Below are positions 28,568-39,219 of a stretch of DNA of 41,573 bases, piece by piece. Positions within the stretch are counted from its first letter, which is position 1, and every line of letters begins with the position of its first letter. The stretch spans positions 1 through 41,573 of the forward strand of contig NZ_HG424546.1 in assembly GCF_000336385.2 (NCBI RefSeq). Reading direction: 5' to 3'. This DNA comes from Lysobacter antibioticus HS124. GTDB taxonomy: Bacteria; Pseudomonadota; Gammaproteobacteria; Xanthomonadales; Xanthomonadaceae. The translations under genes were made by a program, and so were the position numbers. The notes beneath the pieces were generated by a model, which searched no databases, was not told where the DNA came from, and saw nothing but the letters and a program-made list of their open reading frames with translations.

Positions 28568-29284
28568 ATGAAGTCGCTACTGCCCCTGCTCACGGCCGCG
28601 CTGCTCGGCGCCGCTTCGCCCGCCGGCGCTTCCGCGCTGGAGCCGTTCGTCGCCCACTATGAAGTGTTCAACGGCGGCAAGGCGCTGGGCGACGCGACCA
28701 TGCAGGTCAAGCCCGAGGGCGGCCATTGGCGCATCGATCTCGACATCCGCGCCGAGCACGGCATGATGAGCCTGGCCGGCGCGGCCGCGCAGCAGAGCAC
28801 GCTGTTCGACGCCGTCGGCGACGCCTACCGGCCGCTGAGCCAGACCCTGGTGCGCAAGGTGCTGTTCTCCAAGCGTGTGATCAACGGCGTGTACGACTGG
28901 AACAAGCGCAGCGCGCAGTGGAGCGGCGACGTCAAGGACCATCGCCGCAAGCCCATCGCGCTGCAGGACGGCGACATGAGCGGCCTGCTGATCAATCTGG
29001 CGGTGGTGCGCGATGCGCAGCCCGGCAAGACGCTGAGTTACCGTTTCGTCGATTCCGGCCGCGCCCGTCCGCACCAATACGTGGTGGCGCAGGAACTGGA
29101 AGGGGTCAAGGTCGACGACATGAGTTTCAACGCGATGCGCGTCAACCGGGTGCAGAGCGGCAACGAGGAAACCTCGATCTGGGTGGTCGACGGCGTGCCC
29201 ACGCCGGTGCGCATCCTGCAACGCGAGAACGGCCAGGACACCTACGATCTGCGCTTGGTCGAATACAAAGGAGCCAACGAATGA
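28568..29284 (+). CDS. DUF3108-containing exported protein (first of two)
   Basis: A 238-residue protein with a signal peptide (KSLLPLLTAALLGAASPAGA) and one DUF3108 domain: FVAHYEVFNGGKALGDATMQ, the central YDWNKRSAQW, LINLAVVRD and the C-terminal PVRILQREN. The family is a periplasmic/outer-membrane beta-rich fold of unknown role. The start MKSLLPL was chosen for the signal peptide; the frame extends 20 residues upstream without signal character. It overlaps the second DUF3108 gene (ATGA) and lies 84 bases after purN. Confidence 0.85.
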   Translation: MKSLLPLLTAALLGAASPAGASALEPFVAHYEVFNGGKALGDATMQVKPEGGHWRIDLDIRAEHGMMSLAGAAAQQSTLFDAVGDAYRPLSQTLVRKVLFSKRVINGVYDWNKRSAQWSGDVKDHRRKPIALQDGDMSGLLINLAVVRDAQPGKTLSYRFVDSGRARPHQYVVAQELEGVKVDDMSFNAMRVNRVQSGNEETSIWVVDGVPTPVRILQRENGQDTYDLRLVEYKGANE

Positions 29285-29967
29285 CGATCCGCACCACCAC
29301 GCTGCACGGCCTGCTGCTGACCGCCGCGCTGACCGCGGTCAGCGCCCCCGCGTCGGCGGCCAAGCCGTTCAGCGCCGACTACTCGGCCAGCTACATGGGC
29401 ATGCAGGGCGCCGGACGCATGACCGTCGCCCCGGCCGACGGCAACCGCTGGAAGTACGATCTGTCGATCTCCAGCCCGCTGGCCGAGCTGCGCCAATCGA
29501 CCACCTTCGAAGACAACGGCGGCAAGCTGCGCCCGATCAGCGGCAGCGACTCGAGCAAGGTGCTGACCAAGAAGAAGAACACCGCCGCGACCTACGACTG
29601 GTCGCGCGGCGTCGCCACCTGGACCGGCGACGTCAAGGCCGACCGCGCCGGCCCGATCAAGCTGCAGGCCGGCGACCTCGACGCCCTGCTGGTCAACCTG
29701 GCGATCGTGCGCGACGCCGCCGCCGGCAAGCCGATGAGCTACCGCATGGTCGAAGGCGGCCGGGTCAAGCAGCTGACCTATACCGTGGTCGGCAAGGAAG
29801 CGGTCAACGTCGGCGGCAAATCGCAGCAGGCGACCAAGGTGTCGAGCAAGAACGGCGACAAGGAAACCATCGCCTGGGTGGTGCCGAGCGTGCCGGTCCC
29901 GGTGCGCATCCTGCAGCGCGAGAACGGCAGCGACGCGATCGACTTGCGGGTGCAGGCGGTGCGCTGA
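29281..29967 (+). CDS. DUF3108-containing exported protein (second of two)
   Basis: A 228-residue paralogue of the preceding gene, with a signal peptide (1-26, ending APASAA) and the same domain plan: FSADYSASYMGMQGAGRMTV, YDWSRGVATW, LLVNLAIVRDAAAGKPMSYR and VPVRILQRENGSDAIDLRV. AAAGGAG lies upstream within the first gene. The two products match most in the middle and C-terminal motifs, so they are an old tandem duplication. A strong terminator follows. Confidence 0.85.
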   Translation: MTIRTTTLHGLLLTAALTAVSAPASAAKPFSADYSASYMGMQGAGRMTVAPADGNRWKYDLSISSPLAELRQSTTFEDNGGKLRPISGSDSSKVLTKKKNTAATYDWSRGVATWTGDVKADRAGPIKLQAGDLDALLVNLAIVRDAAAGKPMSYRMVEGGRVKQLTYTVVGKEAVNVGGKSQQATKVSSKNGDKETIAWVVPSVPVPVRILQRENGSDAIDLRVQAVR

Positions 29968-29997
29968 CTGCCGCGGCGCCGGCCACACGCATCAACG

Positions 29998-30026
29998 AAA
30001 AGCCCCGCTTCGGCGGGGCTTTGCTT
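29998..30026 (+). terminator. Rho-independent terminator after the DUF3108 pair
   Basis: The stem AAAGCCCCGC (29998-30007) pairs perfectly with GCGGGGCTTT (30012-30021) across TTCG and is followed by GCTTT. It ends the purN/DUF3108 side. Confidence 0.9.
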
Positions 30027-30265
30027 TACCTGGATGCTCCGATGGCGGCCATCCGGCCAGGCTGCCGTCGCAGTCGATGTTGGCTGCCCCCTGTTTGATA
30101 AGGGGCCAGGCGGGGTTTGCTCTTGCTCCGCCACGTCGCCGCGACCACCCGCAAATCCCCGCGCCAGCCGGCTCATCGGAAAACCCGATCCGCCCACGGC
30201 CCAGCCCCCTTTTGCGAAGGGGGCGAATCATCTCGATCGCTGCTGCCAGGAAGCGGCAGCGCCCC
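30027..30265. repeat. Convergent spacer with GC-rich inverted repeats
   Basis: No gene is seen here. The stretch 30086-30120 (GCCCCCTGTTTGATAAGGGG and following GCCAGGCGGGGTTTGC) matches the 35-bp repeat of the cysH/cysB-like spacer, and 30204-30229 (CCCCCTTTTGCGAAGGGGGC) is a second, partly matching copy. As there, the repeats lie between converging genes (DUF3108 and murA) and each can fold into a stem. Confidence 0.65.
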
Positions 30266-31671
<1,406 letters not shown>

Positions 31672-31683
<12 letters not shown>

Positions 31684-31905
31684 CTCTTCCGGCGTCAACG
31701 TCTTCAGCGCCAAGGCATGGATCTCGCCGCCCATGCGTTCGCCCAGGGTCGCGTAAACCAGGCGGTGGCGGGCCAACGGCAGCTTGCCGCGGAAGGCCTC
31801 GGCGATCACGGTGGCTTCGAAGTGGACCCCGTCGTCGCCGCGCACCTGCGCTTGCGCGCCGGGCAGGCCTTGTTCGATCAGGGTGCGGATGATGTCGGCG
31901 TTCAC
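31672..31905 (-). CDS. BolA-family protein (IbaG/YrbA-like)
   Basis: A 77-residue BolA-family protein. The class II KH-like fold is shown by QVRGDDGVHFEATVIAEAF, LPLARHRLVYATLGERM and IHALALKTLTPEE. The conserved ligand His of the family occurs at IHAL (H63). BolA-like proteins work with monothiol glutaredoxins in iron-sulfur cluster handling; IbaG types often sit beside murA, as here. The last two residues, GI, and the TGA stop are encoded by a heptamer arm. A 12-bp perfect inverted repeat lies upstream. The distinction from BolA proper is by gene context. Confidence 0.88.
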
Positions 31906-32103
31906 GGCAGGAACCTCTGGTGGTGGGGGACGGCCGGGCGGGCCGCAGCGATGCGGCGCCGCCGGTGACGCATCGCTGCGCGACCGGGCCGGCTGAATGC
32001 GGGGTGGCCGCCGCCCGGCGGCCGCGGCCGTGGGGGCCGGCGCTAGGCGGGCGAACCGCTTAGAATTGACGGATTAGCCTAGCGGAAAGCCCTGCGATCC
32101 GGA
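31906..32103. promoter_or_regulatory. Divergent bolA/kdsD control region with a 12-bp inverted repeat
   Basis: CGCAGCGATGCG (31944-31955) and CGCATCGCTGCG (31969-31980) form a perfect 12-bp inverted repeat with a 13-base loop, about 40-75 bases upstream of the bolA-family start. TTAGAATTGACGG near 32060-32072 contains a TAGAAT -10 candidate for kdsD, about 40 bases before its ATG. GCGGAAAG just before the ATG may be its ribosome binding site. Confidence 0.5.
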
Positions 32104-33159
32104 ATGGCGACCACAGAAACGGCCTTTCCCATGACCCCCACCGCCCGCCCCGCGCCCGACCTCCGCCCGCATCCGTCCGCCGGCGTCTCCGACGCCAGCC
32201 TGGCCGCCAGCGGCCGGCGCGTGTTCGAGATCGAGGGTCGGGCGCTGGACGCGGTGGCCGAGCGCATCGACGGCGATTTCGCCGCCGCCTGCCAGCTGAT
32301 CCTGGCCGCGCAGGGCCGGGTGGTCTGCACCGGCATGGGCAAATCCGGCCACATCGCGCGCAAGATCGCCGCGACCCTGGCTTCGACCGGCACCCCGGCC
32401 TTCTATGTCCACCCGGGCGAAGCCGGCCACGGCGACCTGGGCATGATCACCGACGCCGACGTGGTCCTGGCCTTGTCCTACTCGGGCGAAAGCGACGAAG
32501 TGCTGATGCTGCTGCCGGTGCTCAAGCGCCAGGGCAATCGCCTGATCGCCATGACCGGCCGCCCGCAGTCCACCCTGGCGCGCGAGTCCGACGTGCATCT
32601 GGACGTCAGCGTGCCGGTGGAAGCCTGTCCGCTGGATCTGGCGCCGACCTCCAGCACCACCGCCTCGCTGGCGATGGGCGACGCGATCGCGGTCGCCCTG
32701 CTCGACGCACGCGGCTTCACCGCCGACGATTTCGCCCGCTCGCACCCGGCCGGCGCGCTCGGGCGGCGCCTGCTGCTGCACATCACCGACATCATGCACG
32801 CCGGCGAAGACGTGCCGCGGGTGTCGGCCGACGCCAGCGTCAGCGAGGCCCTGGTCGAGATGAGCCACAAGCGGCTGGGCATGACCGCGGTGGTCGATGC
32901 CGACGACCGCCTGATCGGCCTGTACACCGACGGCGACCTGCGCCGCACTCTCGACGACGCCGGCGTCGATCTGCGCTCGACCCGGATCGCCGAAGTCATG
33001 ACCCGTTCGCCCAAGACCATCGGCGCCGACGCGCTCGCAGTCGAAGCCGCCCAGCTGATGGAAACCCACAAAATCAGCGGTCTGCTGGTCGTCGACACTG
33101 AACGCCGCGTGGTCGGCGCGCTGAATATTCACGACTTGTTGCGCGCTCGGGTGGTTTAA
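32104..33159 (+). CDS. kdsD: D-arabinose 5-phosphate isomerase
   Basis: The 351-residue KdsD makes D-arabinose 5-phosphate from ribulose 5-phosphate for Kdo synthesis. It has a SIS domain (about 45-205: CTGMGKSGHIARKIAATLAS, YVHPGEAGHGDLGM, LSYSGESDE) and two C-terminal CBS domains (about 225-351: ITDIMHAGEDVPRVSADASV, VMTRSPKTIGADAL). The GutQ paralogue shares this plan, but the following kdsC and lpt genes support KdsD. The ATG at 32104 was kept because GCGGAAAG lies upstream; MTPTARP 27 bases on is possible and lacks a site. Confidence 0.93.
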   Translation: MATTETAFPMTPTARPAPDLRPHPSAGVSDASLAASGRRVFEIEGRALDAVAERIDGDFAAACQLILAAQGRVVCTGMGKSGHIARKIAATLASTGTPAFYVHPGEAGHGDLGMITDADVVLALSYSGESDEVLMLLPVLKRQGNRLIAMTGRPQSTLARESDVHLDVSVPVEACPLDLAPTSSTTASLAMGDAIAVALLDARGFTADDFARSHPAGALGRRLLLHITDIMHAGEDVPRVSADASVSEALVEMSHKRLGMTAVVDADDRLIGLYTDGDLRRTLDDAGVDLRSTRIAEVMTRSPKTIGADALAVEAAQLMETHKISGLLVVDTERRVVGALNIHDLLRARVV

Positions 33160-33162
33160 CGA

Positions 33163-33261
33163 GCCGGGATTGGGGATTCGAGATTCGGGATTCGCACTAG
33201 CGCATCCTCGCTCGGTCCGCCTTTCCAGACTGCCAATCCCAAATCCCGAATCCCCATTCCC
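33163..33261. repeat. Inverted heptamer element filling the kdsD-kdsC junction
   Basis: The left arm (33163-33194) is GCCGGGATTGGGGATTCGAG plus further units, starting 3 bases after the kdsD stop. The right arm (33232-33261) is AATCCCAAATCCCGAATCCC followed by CATTCCC. The right arm runs directly into the GTG of kdsC. The element occupies almost the whole intergenic gap of an operon. Confidence 0.88.
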
Positions 33262-33810
33262 GTGCCCTACAGCCACCTCAACGACTACCCCGCCGAAATC
33301 CGCGAACGCGCGGCGCGCGTACGCCTGGCTTGCTTCGACGTCGACGGCACGCTGACCGACGGGCGGCTGATCTACGACAGCGAAGGCCGCGAGTCGAAGT
33401 GCTTCCACGTGCAGGACGGCCAGGGCCTAGCGCTGTTGCGCCGGTTCGGCCTCGCGGTGCATTTCGTCACCGCGCGCGGCGGCGCGATCGCCGCCCAGCG
33501 CGCGGCCGAACTGGGCGCGAGCGCGCACGGCGATGTGGCCGACAAGCTGGCCTGCGTGCGCGAGATCGCCGCCGGCCTGGGCCTGACGCTGGACCAGGTC
33601 GCCTTCATGGGCGACGACCTCGCCGACCTGCGCGTGCTGCCGCACGTGGGCCTGTCGGTGGCGCCGGCCAACGCCCACCCCTGGGTGCGCGAGCGCGTGC
33701 ACTGGCGCACCGTCGCCCGCGGCGGCGAAGGCGCGGCGCGCGAGCTGTGCGATCTGTTGCTGGGCGCGCAAGGCCATGCCGAACAGGCGCTGGCGGGGGC
33801 GCTGGGATGA
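33262..33810 (+). CDS. kdsC: 3-deoxy-D-manno-octulosonate 8-phosphate phosphatase
   Basis: The 182-residue HAD phosphatase KdsC removes phosphate from Kdo-8-phosphate. D26 and D28 (CFDVDGTLTDGR), VTARGG and GDDLADL are the HAD motifs; it has no cap domain, as the family. The N-terminus MPYSHLNDYPAEI matches what I recall for xanthomonad KdsC, so the GTG at 33262 is likely right. There is no Shine-Dalgarno site, as the heptamer arm lies directly upstream. The stop overlaps the lptC ATG (ATGA). Confidence 0.92.
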   Translation: MPYSHLNDYPAEIRERAARVRLACFDVDGTLTDGRLIYDSEGRESKCFHVQDGQGLALLRRFGLAVHFVTARGGAIAAQRAAELGASAHGDVADKLACVREIAAGLGLTLDQVAFMGDDLADLRVLPHVGLSVAPANAHPWVRERVHWRTVARGGEGAARELCDLLLGAQGHAEQALAGALG

Positions 33811-34370
33811 GCTGGCGCGGGATGCTGATCCTGATCCTCATGGCGGCGGCCGCGCTCAGCGGCTGGGCGCTGTGGTCGCAGCGCGACAAGCCGCGCAGCG
33901 CCGGCGGCGACGCGCGCCCGGACTACGTGCTCAACGATTTCGAAGTGGTCGTGCTCGACAAACAGGGCAAGGAATCCTTCACCGTGCGCGCGCCCAAGCT
34001 GGAACGCGACCCGAATCAGAAGACCATGGACATCGCCACTCCGCTGTTCCTGGTGCCGGCGCGCGCCGGCGGCAACGGCGGGCCGTGGGAGGTGCGTTCG
34101 CAGCGCGGCTGGGTCAGCGCCGAGGGCGACGAAGTGCGCCTGCGCGGCCAGGTCAAGGCCGACAGCACCAACGCCGACGGCAAGCCGATGAACATCGCCA
34201 CCGAGGAGCTGAACGTGTTCCCCGACACCAACAAGGCCACCTCGGCCGTTCCGGTCAGGTTGGTTCAGCCCGGCACTATAATCACCGGCTCGGGACTGCA
34301 AGCCGATCTCGAAACCAAGAACGTCATCATCCCCAACGTCAAGGTCCGCTATGAAGCGAAAGCCCGCTAA
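33807..34370 (+). CDS. lptC: LPS export protein LptC
   Basis: A 187-residue bitopic protein with an N-terminal membrane helix (RGMLILILMAAAALSGWALW) and a periplasmic LptC beta-jellyroll (VLNDFEVVVLDKQGKESFTV, then LRGQVKADSTNADG). It receives LPS from the LptBFG transporter and hands it to LptA. The ATG overlaps the kdsC stop. Its 3' end overlaps the start of lptA by 20 bases. Identification rests on topology, length and position as much as sequence. Confidence 0.92.
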   Translation: MSWRGMLILILMAAAALSGWALWSQRDKPRSAGGDARPDYVLNDFEVVVLDKQGKESFTVRAPKLERDPNQKTMDIATPLFLVPARAGGNGGPWEVRSQRGWVSAEGDEVRLRGQVKADSTNADGKPMNIATEELNVFPDTNKATSAVPVRLVQPGTIITGSGLQADLETKNVIIPNVKVRYEAKAR

Positions 34371-34877
34371 CTGGCCGGCGCTGTGCCTGGTCGCCCTCCT
34401 GCTGGCGCCGGCGGCCGCGCTCGCCCGCTCGTCGGACCGCAACCAACCCATGGATGCCGGCGCCGACAGCAGCAATTGTTCGATCAGCAACGATTCCGGC
34501 CCTTGCGTGCTCACCGGCGACGTCAAGATCACCCAAGGCACGCTGATCATCAATGCCGCGAAGGCCGACATCAAGCGCGCCGGCGGCGAACCCAGCTTCG
34601 TCACCCTGACCGGCTCGCAGGCGACCCTGAAGCAGGAGCTCGACGACGGCTCGCCGTTCAACGGCCGCGCCAACAAGATCGAGTACGACATACCCAAGGA
34701 CACCATCGTCCTGACCGGCAACGCCTACGTCGACAAGAACGGCGACACCATCAAGAGCGAGCGCATCGTCTACAACTCCAAGACCGGCCAGGTCGAGAGC
34801 GGCGGCACCGGCGGCCGCGTCAACATGCGCCTGCAGCCCAAGAAAAAGACCGCCGAACCGGCCAAGGGAGGCGGCTG

Positions 34878-34878
<1 letters not shown>
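34351..34878 (+). CDS. lptA: LPS transport periplasmic protein LptA
   Basis: A 175-residue periplasmic protein with a signal peptide (1-25, [17 protein letters not shown]) and the LptA/OstA-type beta-jellyroll ([53 protein letters not shown]). LptA polymers bridge LptC and LptD for LPS passage. Cys residues at about 43 and 52 could form a disulfide. The ATG lies 20 bases inside lptC; the stop overlaps lptB (TGATG). The C-terminus is Lys-rich ([12 protein letters not shown]). Confidence 0.93.
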
Positions 34879-35597
<719 letters not shown>

Positions 35598-35673
35598 CCT
35601 AGCGGTTGCCGGGCGCGAAACGACGCCCGAGGCGTGCGAACCGGCCTGACGCCAATCGCACCAGCCCAAGATC

Positions 35674-37092
35674 ATGAAGCCCCGCCTCCAAGCCGCACTC
35701 GGACAACAGCTGGTAATGACGCCGCAACTGCGGCAGGCGATCCGCCTGTTGCAATTGTCGGCCATGGAGCTGGAAGCCGAGCTGGCGACGGCGGTGGAGA
35801 GCAATCCCCTGCTCGATTGGACCGAACCTTCCGCCGGCGGCGAAGACGAGCCGCGTCCGGCCGCCGGCGCCGAAGACGGCGGCGAAGCGCCGACGCCCGA
35901 GCCGGAATGGACCATGGACGACGGCGAGACCTGGTATGAACGGGTCGGCCCAGCCGACAGCGACGACGAAACCCCGGCCGCCGAGCAGGTCGCCAACGCC
36001 GAGACCCTGCAGGACCACCTGCTGTGGCAGCTGCACCTGAGTCCGCTGTCGCCGCGCGACCGCAGCATCGGCGTGGCCCTGATCGAGGCCATCGACGACG
36101 ACGGCTACCTGCGCGAGCCGATGGACTCCCTCGTCGCCTCGCTCGCGGCGGAGCTGAATCCGCCTCCGGGCGAGGACGAAGTGGTCACTGTGTTGCATCA
36201 GGTGCAGCGCTTCGATCCGGTCGGCACCGGCGCGCGCTCCCTGGCCGAATGCCTGAACCTGCAACTCAGCACATTGTCCGACGACACCCCGGGCAAGGCC
36301 CTGGCCCAGCAGATCGCCCATGGTCCGCTGGAGCGCCTGCCGCGCATCGGCCCGGCCGGCATCGCCGCCGAACTCAAGCTCGACGTCGCCGACGTCGAAG
36401 TGGCCGTGCAGTTGCTGCGCTCGCTGGACCCGCGGCCGGGTTCGCAGATGGGCGCGATCTCCAGCGATACCTACGTCACTCCGGACGTGGTGATCTGGCG
36501 CCAGAACGGCCTGTGGCGGGTCGCCCTGGCCGAATCGATGCGGCCGCGGATCAGCATCCACCGCGGCTACGAGAGCATGATCCGCCACGCCAGCGCGTCC
36601 GACGCCAGCTACCTGCGCGGCCATCTGCAGGAAGCGCGCTGGCTGCTCAAGAGCCTGGAAGCGCGCGGCGACACCTTGCTCAAGGTGGCCCGCTGCCTGC
36701 TCAAGCAACAGGCCGGCTTCCTCGAATTCGGCGACAGCGCGCTGCGCCCGCTGACCCTGCGCGAGGTCGCCAACGAAGTCGGACTGCACGAATCCACGGT
36801 CTCGCGCGCGATCGCGCGCAAGTACGCGCGCACCCCGCGCGGGACCCTGCCGCTGCGCGCGTTCTTCGCTTCCGGCATCGACACCGGCGCCGGCGGCGAA
36901 GCCTCCAGCACCGCAATCCAGGCCATGATCCGGCGCCTGATCGAGGCCGAGAATCCGCGCAAACCCTTGTCCGACGCGCGCCTGGCCGAAACCCTCAAAG
37001 CCACCGGCGTACCGGTGGCCCGGCGCACCGTGGCCAAGTACCGCGAGGCGATGAGCATCCCGTCCTCGCAGGACCGGGTCCGGATCGGCTAG
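35674..37092 (+). CDS. rpoN: RNA polymerase sigma-54 factor
   Basis: The 472-residue RpoN directs polymerase to -24/-12 promoters that need AAA+ activators. Region I is Gln/Leu-rich (QQLVMTPQLRQAIRLLQLSAMELEAEL), region II is acidic (about 52-110), followed by the core-binding domain and the C-terminal DNA-binding domain with helix-turn-helix LREVANEVGLHESTVSRAI and the RpoN box ARRTVAKYRE (449-458, canonical). It follows lptB by 76 bases. Two GG-N10-GC sites downstream in this window could be targets. Whether another rpoN copy exists cannot be seen. Confidence 0.96.
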   Translation: MKPRLQAALGQQLVMTPQLRQAIRLLQLSAMELEAELATAVESNPLLDWTEPSAGGEDEPRPAAGAEDGGEAPTPEPEWTMDDGETWYERVGPADSDDETPAAEQVANAETLQDHLLWQLHLSPLSPRDRSIGVALIEAIDDDGYLREPMDSLVASLAAELNPPPGEDEVVTVLHQVQRFDPVGTGARSLAECLNLQLSTLSDDTPGKALAQQIAHGPLERLPRIGPAGIAAELKLDVADVEVAVQLLRSLDPRPGSQMGAISSDTYVTPDVVIWRQNGLWRVALAESMRPRISIHRGYESMIRHASASDASYLRGHLQEARWLLKSLEARGDTLLKVARCLLKQQAGFLEFGDSALRPLTLREVANEVGLHESTVSRAIARKYARTPRGTLPLRAFFASGIDTGAGGEASSTAIQAMIRRLIEAENPRKPLSDARLAETLKATGVPVARRTVAKYREAMSIPSSQDRVRIG

Positions 37093-37327
37093 ACCGGCCG
37101 GGCCGCCACACCCGGCAAACCCGCCGCGTTCGAAAAAACCCTTGCGAATCAATCGCCCGGCCCCGGCTACGACCAAGGTGCTAGGCCGGCCCCTTGCACC
37201 TGCGGCTCAGAGTGAGATGCTGGACACCCTGGCTCCGGCCAGGGCGTGAGCCAGGCTCCGGAGCGACCGCTCCGCGATCCGATCCTGAGCCTGTCTGCAT
37301 TCATCCGCGACGTGAAGGAGGTCCCCG
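37093..37327. promoter_or_regulatory. rpoN-hpf spacer with hairpins and a weak sigma-54-like site
   Basis: This 235-base gap has the stems CCCTGGC-tccg-GCCAGGG (about 37227-37244) and GGAGCG-ac-CGCTCC (about 37259-37272) in what would be the hpf leader. A GG-N10-GC motif with a TTGCA -12 half lies at 37184-37198, but its -24 half (AGGCCGG) is poor. AAGGAGG before 37328 is a strong ribosome binding site. Confidence 0.4.
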
Positions 37328-37654
37328 ATGCGCATCGAAACCTACGGCCAGCAGATCGAAGTCACCAACGCTCTGCGCGATTACGTGGAAAGCAAGCTGG
37401 CCCGTCTGCAACGCCATTACGACCAACCCTTCGACGTGCGTACCCAGCTCAGTCTGGACAAGCCCGACCACCGGGCCGAGGCCACCGTTTCGCTCGCCGG
37501 CCGCACCCTGCATTGCGATGCCGCCGCGATCGACATGTACGCCGCGATCGATCTGCTCGCCGACAAGCTCGACCGCCTGCTGATGAAGCACAAGAGCAAG
37601 CTGGTCGATCACCATCGCGGCGAAAGCCTGGCCCGCAACGGCGAACTCGCCTGA
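37328..37654 (+). CDS. hpf: Ribosome hibernation promoting factor (short form)
   Basis: A 108-residue HPF/YfiA-family protein (RIETYGQQIEVTNALRDYVESKL, RAEATVSLAGRTLHCDAAAIDMYAAIDLLADKLDR). It binds in the 30S mRNA channel of resting ribosomes and promotes 100S dimers. The length is that of the short form lacking the long-HPF dimerisation domain. The ATG follows a strong GAAGGAGG. Position after rpoN is conserved in many proteobacteria. Confidence 0.95.
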   Translation: MRIETYGQQIEVTNALRDYVESKLARLQRHYDQPFDVRTQLSLDKPDHRAEATVSLAGRTLHCDAAAIDMYAAIDLLADKLDRLLMKHKSKLVDHHRGESLARNGELA

Positions 37655-37709
37655 GCCCGTAACCGCTTCGCCACAGGCAACGCTTACCGCGTCACCCATC
37701 CACGCCGTC

Positions 37710-38174
37710 ATGCCGCTTTACGATTTGCTGAGCGCGCAGCGGGTCGCGATCCTCGACCGGACCGGCGATCGCGATGCCGTGCTCGACCGGGCCGCGTACC
37801 TGCTCGCCGACGGCCACGCCTCCGCCGCGCTCGCCCTGCGCACCAGCCTGGGCGAGCGCGAGCGGCTCGCCAGCACCGCGATCGGCCACGGCGTGGCCAT
37901 TCCGCACGCACGCACCGCCCTGGTCGAGACCAGCCGCGCCGCGTTCCTGCGCCTGGACGCACCGGTCGATTTCGCCGCCGCCGACGGGCAGCCGGTCGAC
38001 CTGGTGCTGGCGATGGCCATTCCCGAGCATCACGTCCAACAGCATCTGCTATTGCTGGCCGAGCTCGCCGAGCGCTTCGCCGACGCCGGTTTTCGCGAAC
38101 GCCTGCGCCGCGCGGCCGGGCAAGCGGAGCTGGCCGGCTGCCTGCTCGATTACTGCCGGCGCAGCGCGGCCTGA
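37710..38174 (+). CDS. ptsN: Nitrogen-regulatory PTS EIIA protein
   Basis: A 154-residue fructose-type EIIA-Ntr. The phosphorylated His is H66 in [36 protein letters not shown] is the family core. In nitrogen PTS, EI-Ntr and NPr phosphorylate it, and it controls potassium transport and other targets. It sits between hpf and hprK. The upstream phosphorelay genes are not in the window, but a mannose-type EIIA begins at its end. Confidence 0.93.
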   Translation: MPLYDLLSAQRVAILDRTGDRDAVLDRAAYLLADGHASAALALRTSLGERERLASTAIGHGVAIPHARTALVETSRAAFLRLDAPVDFAAADGQPVDLVLAMAIPEHHVQQHLLLLAELAERFADAGFRERLRRAAGQAELAGCLLDYCRRSAA

Positions 38175-38268
38175 GCCTCCCGCGCACGGCTGCGGCATCG
38201 GTCGCGCCGCGTCCGTGACCGCGGTCGGGCTGCGACACGGCCGCGCTTTGCTCGTACACTGCCGCCCC

Positions 38269-39219
38269 ATGAGCAAGAGCATCCGCGCAGGCGATCTGTT
38301 CGAACAACAGCGCGACCGACTCGGCCTGCGCTGGATCGCCGGCCAGCGCGGCGACGTGCGCGTGGTCGAAGCGGTCAACACGGTGGCCCGGCGGCCTTCG
38401 CTGGCCGGGTATCTCAACGCGATCTACCCGAACAAGGTGCAGATCCTCGGCACCGAGGAACTGACCTGGCTCGACGGCCTGGACTCGCGGCTGCGCTGGG
38501 AAACCATCGAGAAGATCATCCAGTTCCGCCCGCTGGCGCTGGTGATCAGCAAGGACCAGCCCTGCCCCGAAGACCTGCGCCTGGCCGCGGAGGAAAGCGA
38601 CACCCCGCTGTGGGTCTCGCCGCGGCGCGGCCACGAGCTGCTCAACCATCTGCAATACCACCTGGCCCGCGCGCTGGCGCCGCAGATCACCCTGCACGGG
38701 GTGTTCATGGAGATCTATTCGATCGGCGTGCTGATCACCGGCGAATCCGGCTCGGGCAAGAGCGAGCTGGCGCTGGAGCTGGTCACCCGCGGCCATCGCC
38801 TGGTCGCCGACGACGCCCCGGAATTCACCCAGATCGCGCCGGACGTGCTCGACGGCACCTGCCCGGACATGCTGCAGGACCTGCTGGAAGTGCGCGGCCT
38901 GGGGGTGCTCAACATCCGCCAGATGTTCGGCGACACCGCGGTCAAGAACAACAAGTACCTGCGCCTGATCGTGCACCTGACCCGGCCGATGAGCGAGCCG
39001 CAGCCGTCCGGCATCGAACGCCTGACCGGCGACACCGGCATCCGCCGCGTGCTCGACCTGGACGTGCCGATGATCACCCTGCCGGTCATGCCCGGCCGCA
39101 ACCTCGCCGTGCTCACCGAAGCGGCGACGCGCTTGCACAGCCTGCGCATGAAGGGCCTGGACCCGGCCGCGGCGTTCATCGCCCGGCACAGCAATTTCCT
39201 GGAGCGTGGCGAATCGTGA
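38269..39219 (+). CDS. hprK: HPr kinase/phosphorylase
   Basis: A 316-residue HprK that phosphorylates and dephosphorylates a Ser on HPr/NPr. The P-loop is GESGSGKS (158-165), preceded by H143 in [23 protein letters not shown] and the signature [17 protein letters not shown] are present. In Gram-negatives it links PTS state to regulation rather than to sugar uptake. The ATG at 38269 gives the standard N-terminus. The stop overlaps the rapZ GTG. Confidence 0.95.
   Translation: MSKSIRAGDLFEQQRDRLGLRWIAGQRGDVRVVEAVNTVARRPSLAGYLNAIYPNKVQILGTEELTWLDGLDSRLRWETIEKIIQFRPLALVISKDQPCPEDLRLAAEESDTPLWVSPRRGHELLNHLQYHLARALAPQITLHGVFMEIYSIGVLITGESGSGKSELALELVTRGHRLVADDAPEFTQIAPDVLDGTCPDMLQDLLEVRGLGVLNIRQMFGDTAVKNNKYLRLIVHLTRPMSEPQPSGIERLTGDTGIRRVLDLDVPMITLPVMPGRNLAVLTEAATRLHSLRMKGLDPAAAFIARHSNFLERGES

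Noticed and set aside
33807-34370. The 20-base lptC-lptA overlap as an anomaly
   Set aside because: Modest overlaps are common in tightly packed lpt operons and both proteins are complete.
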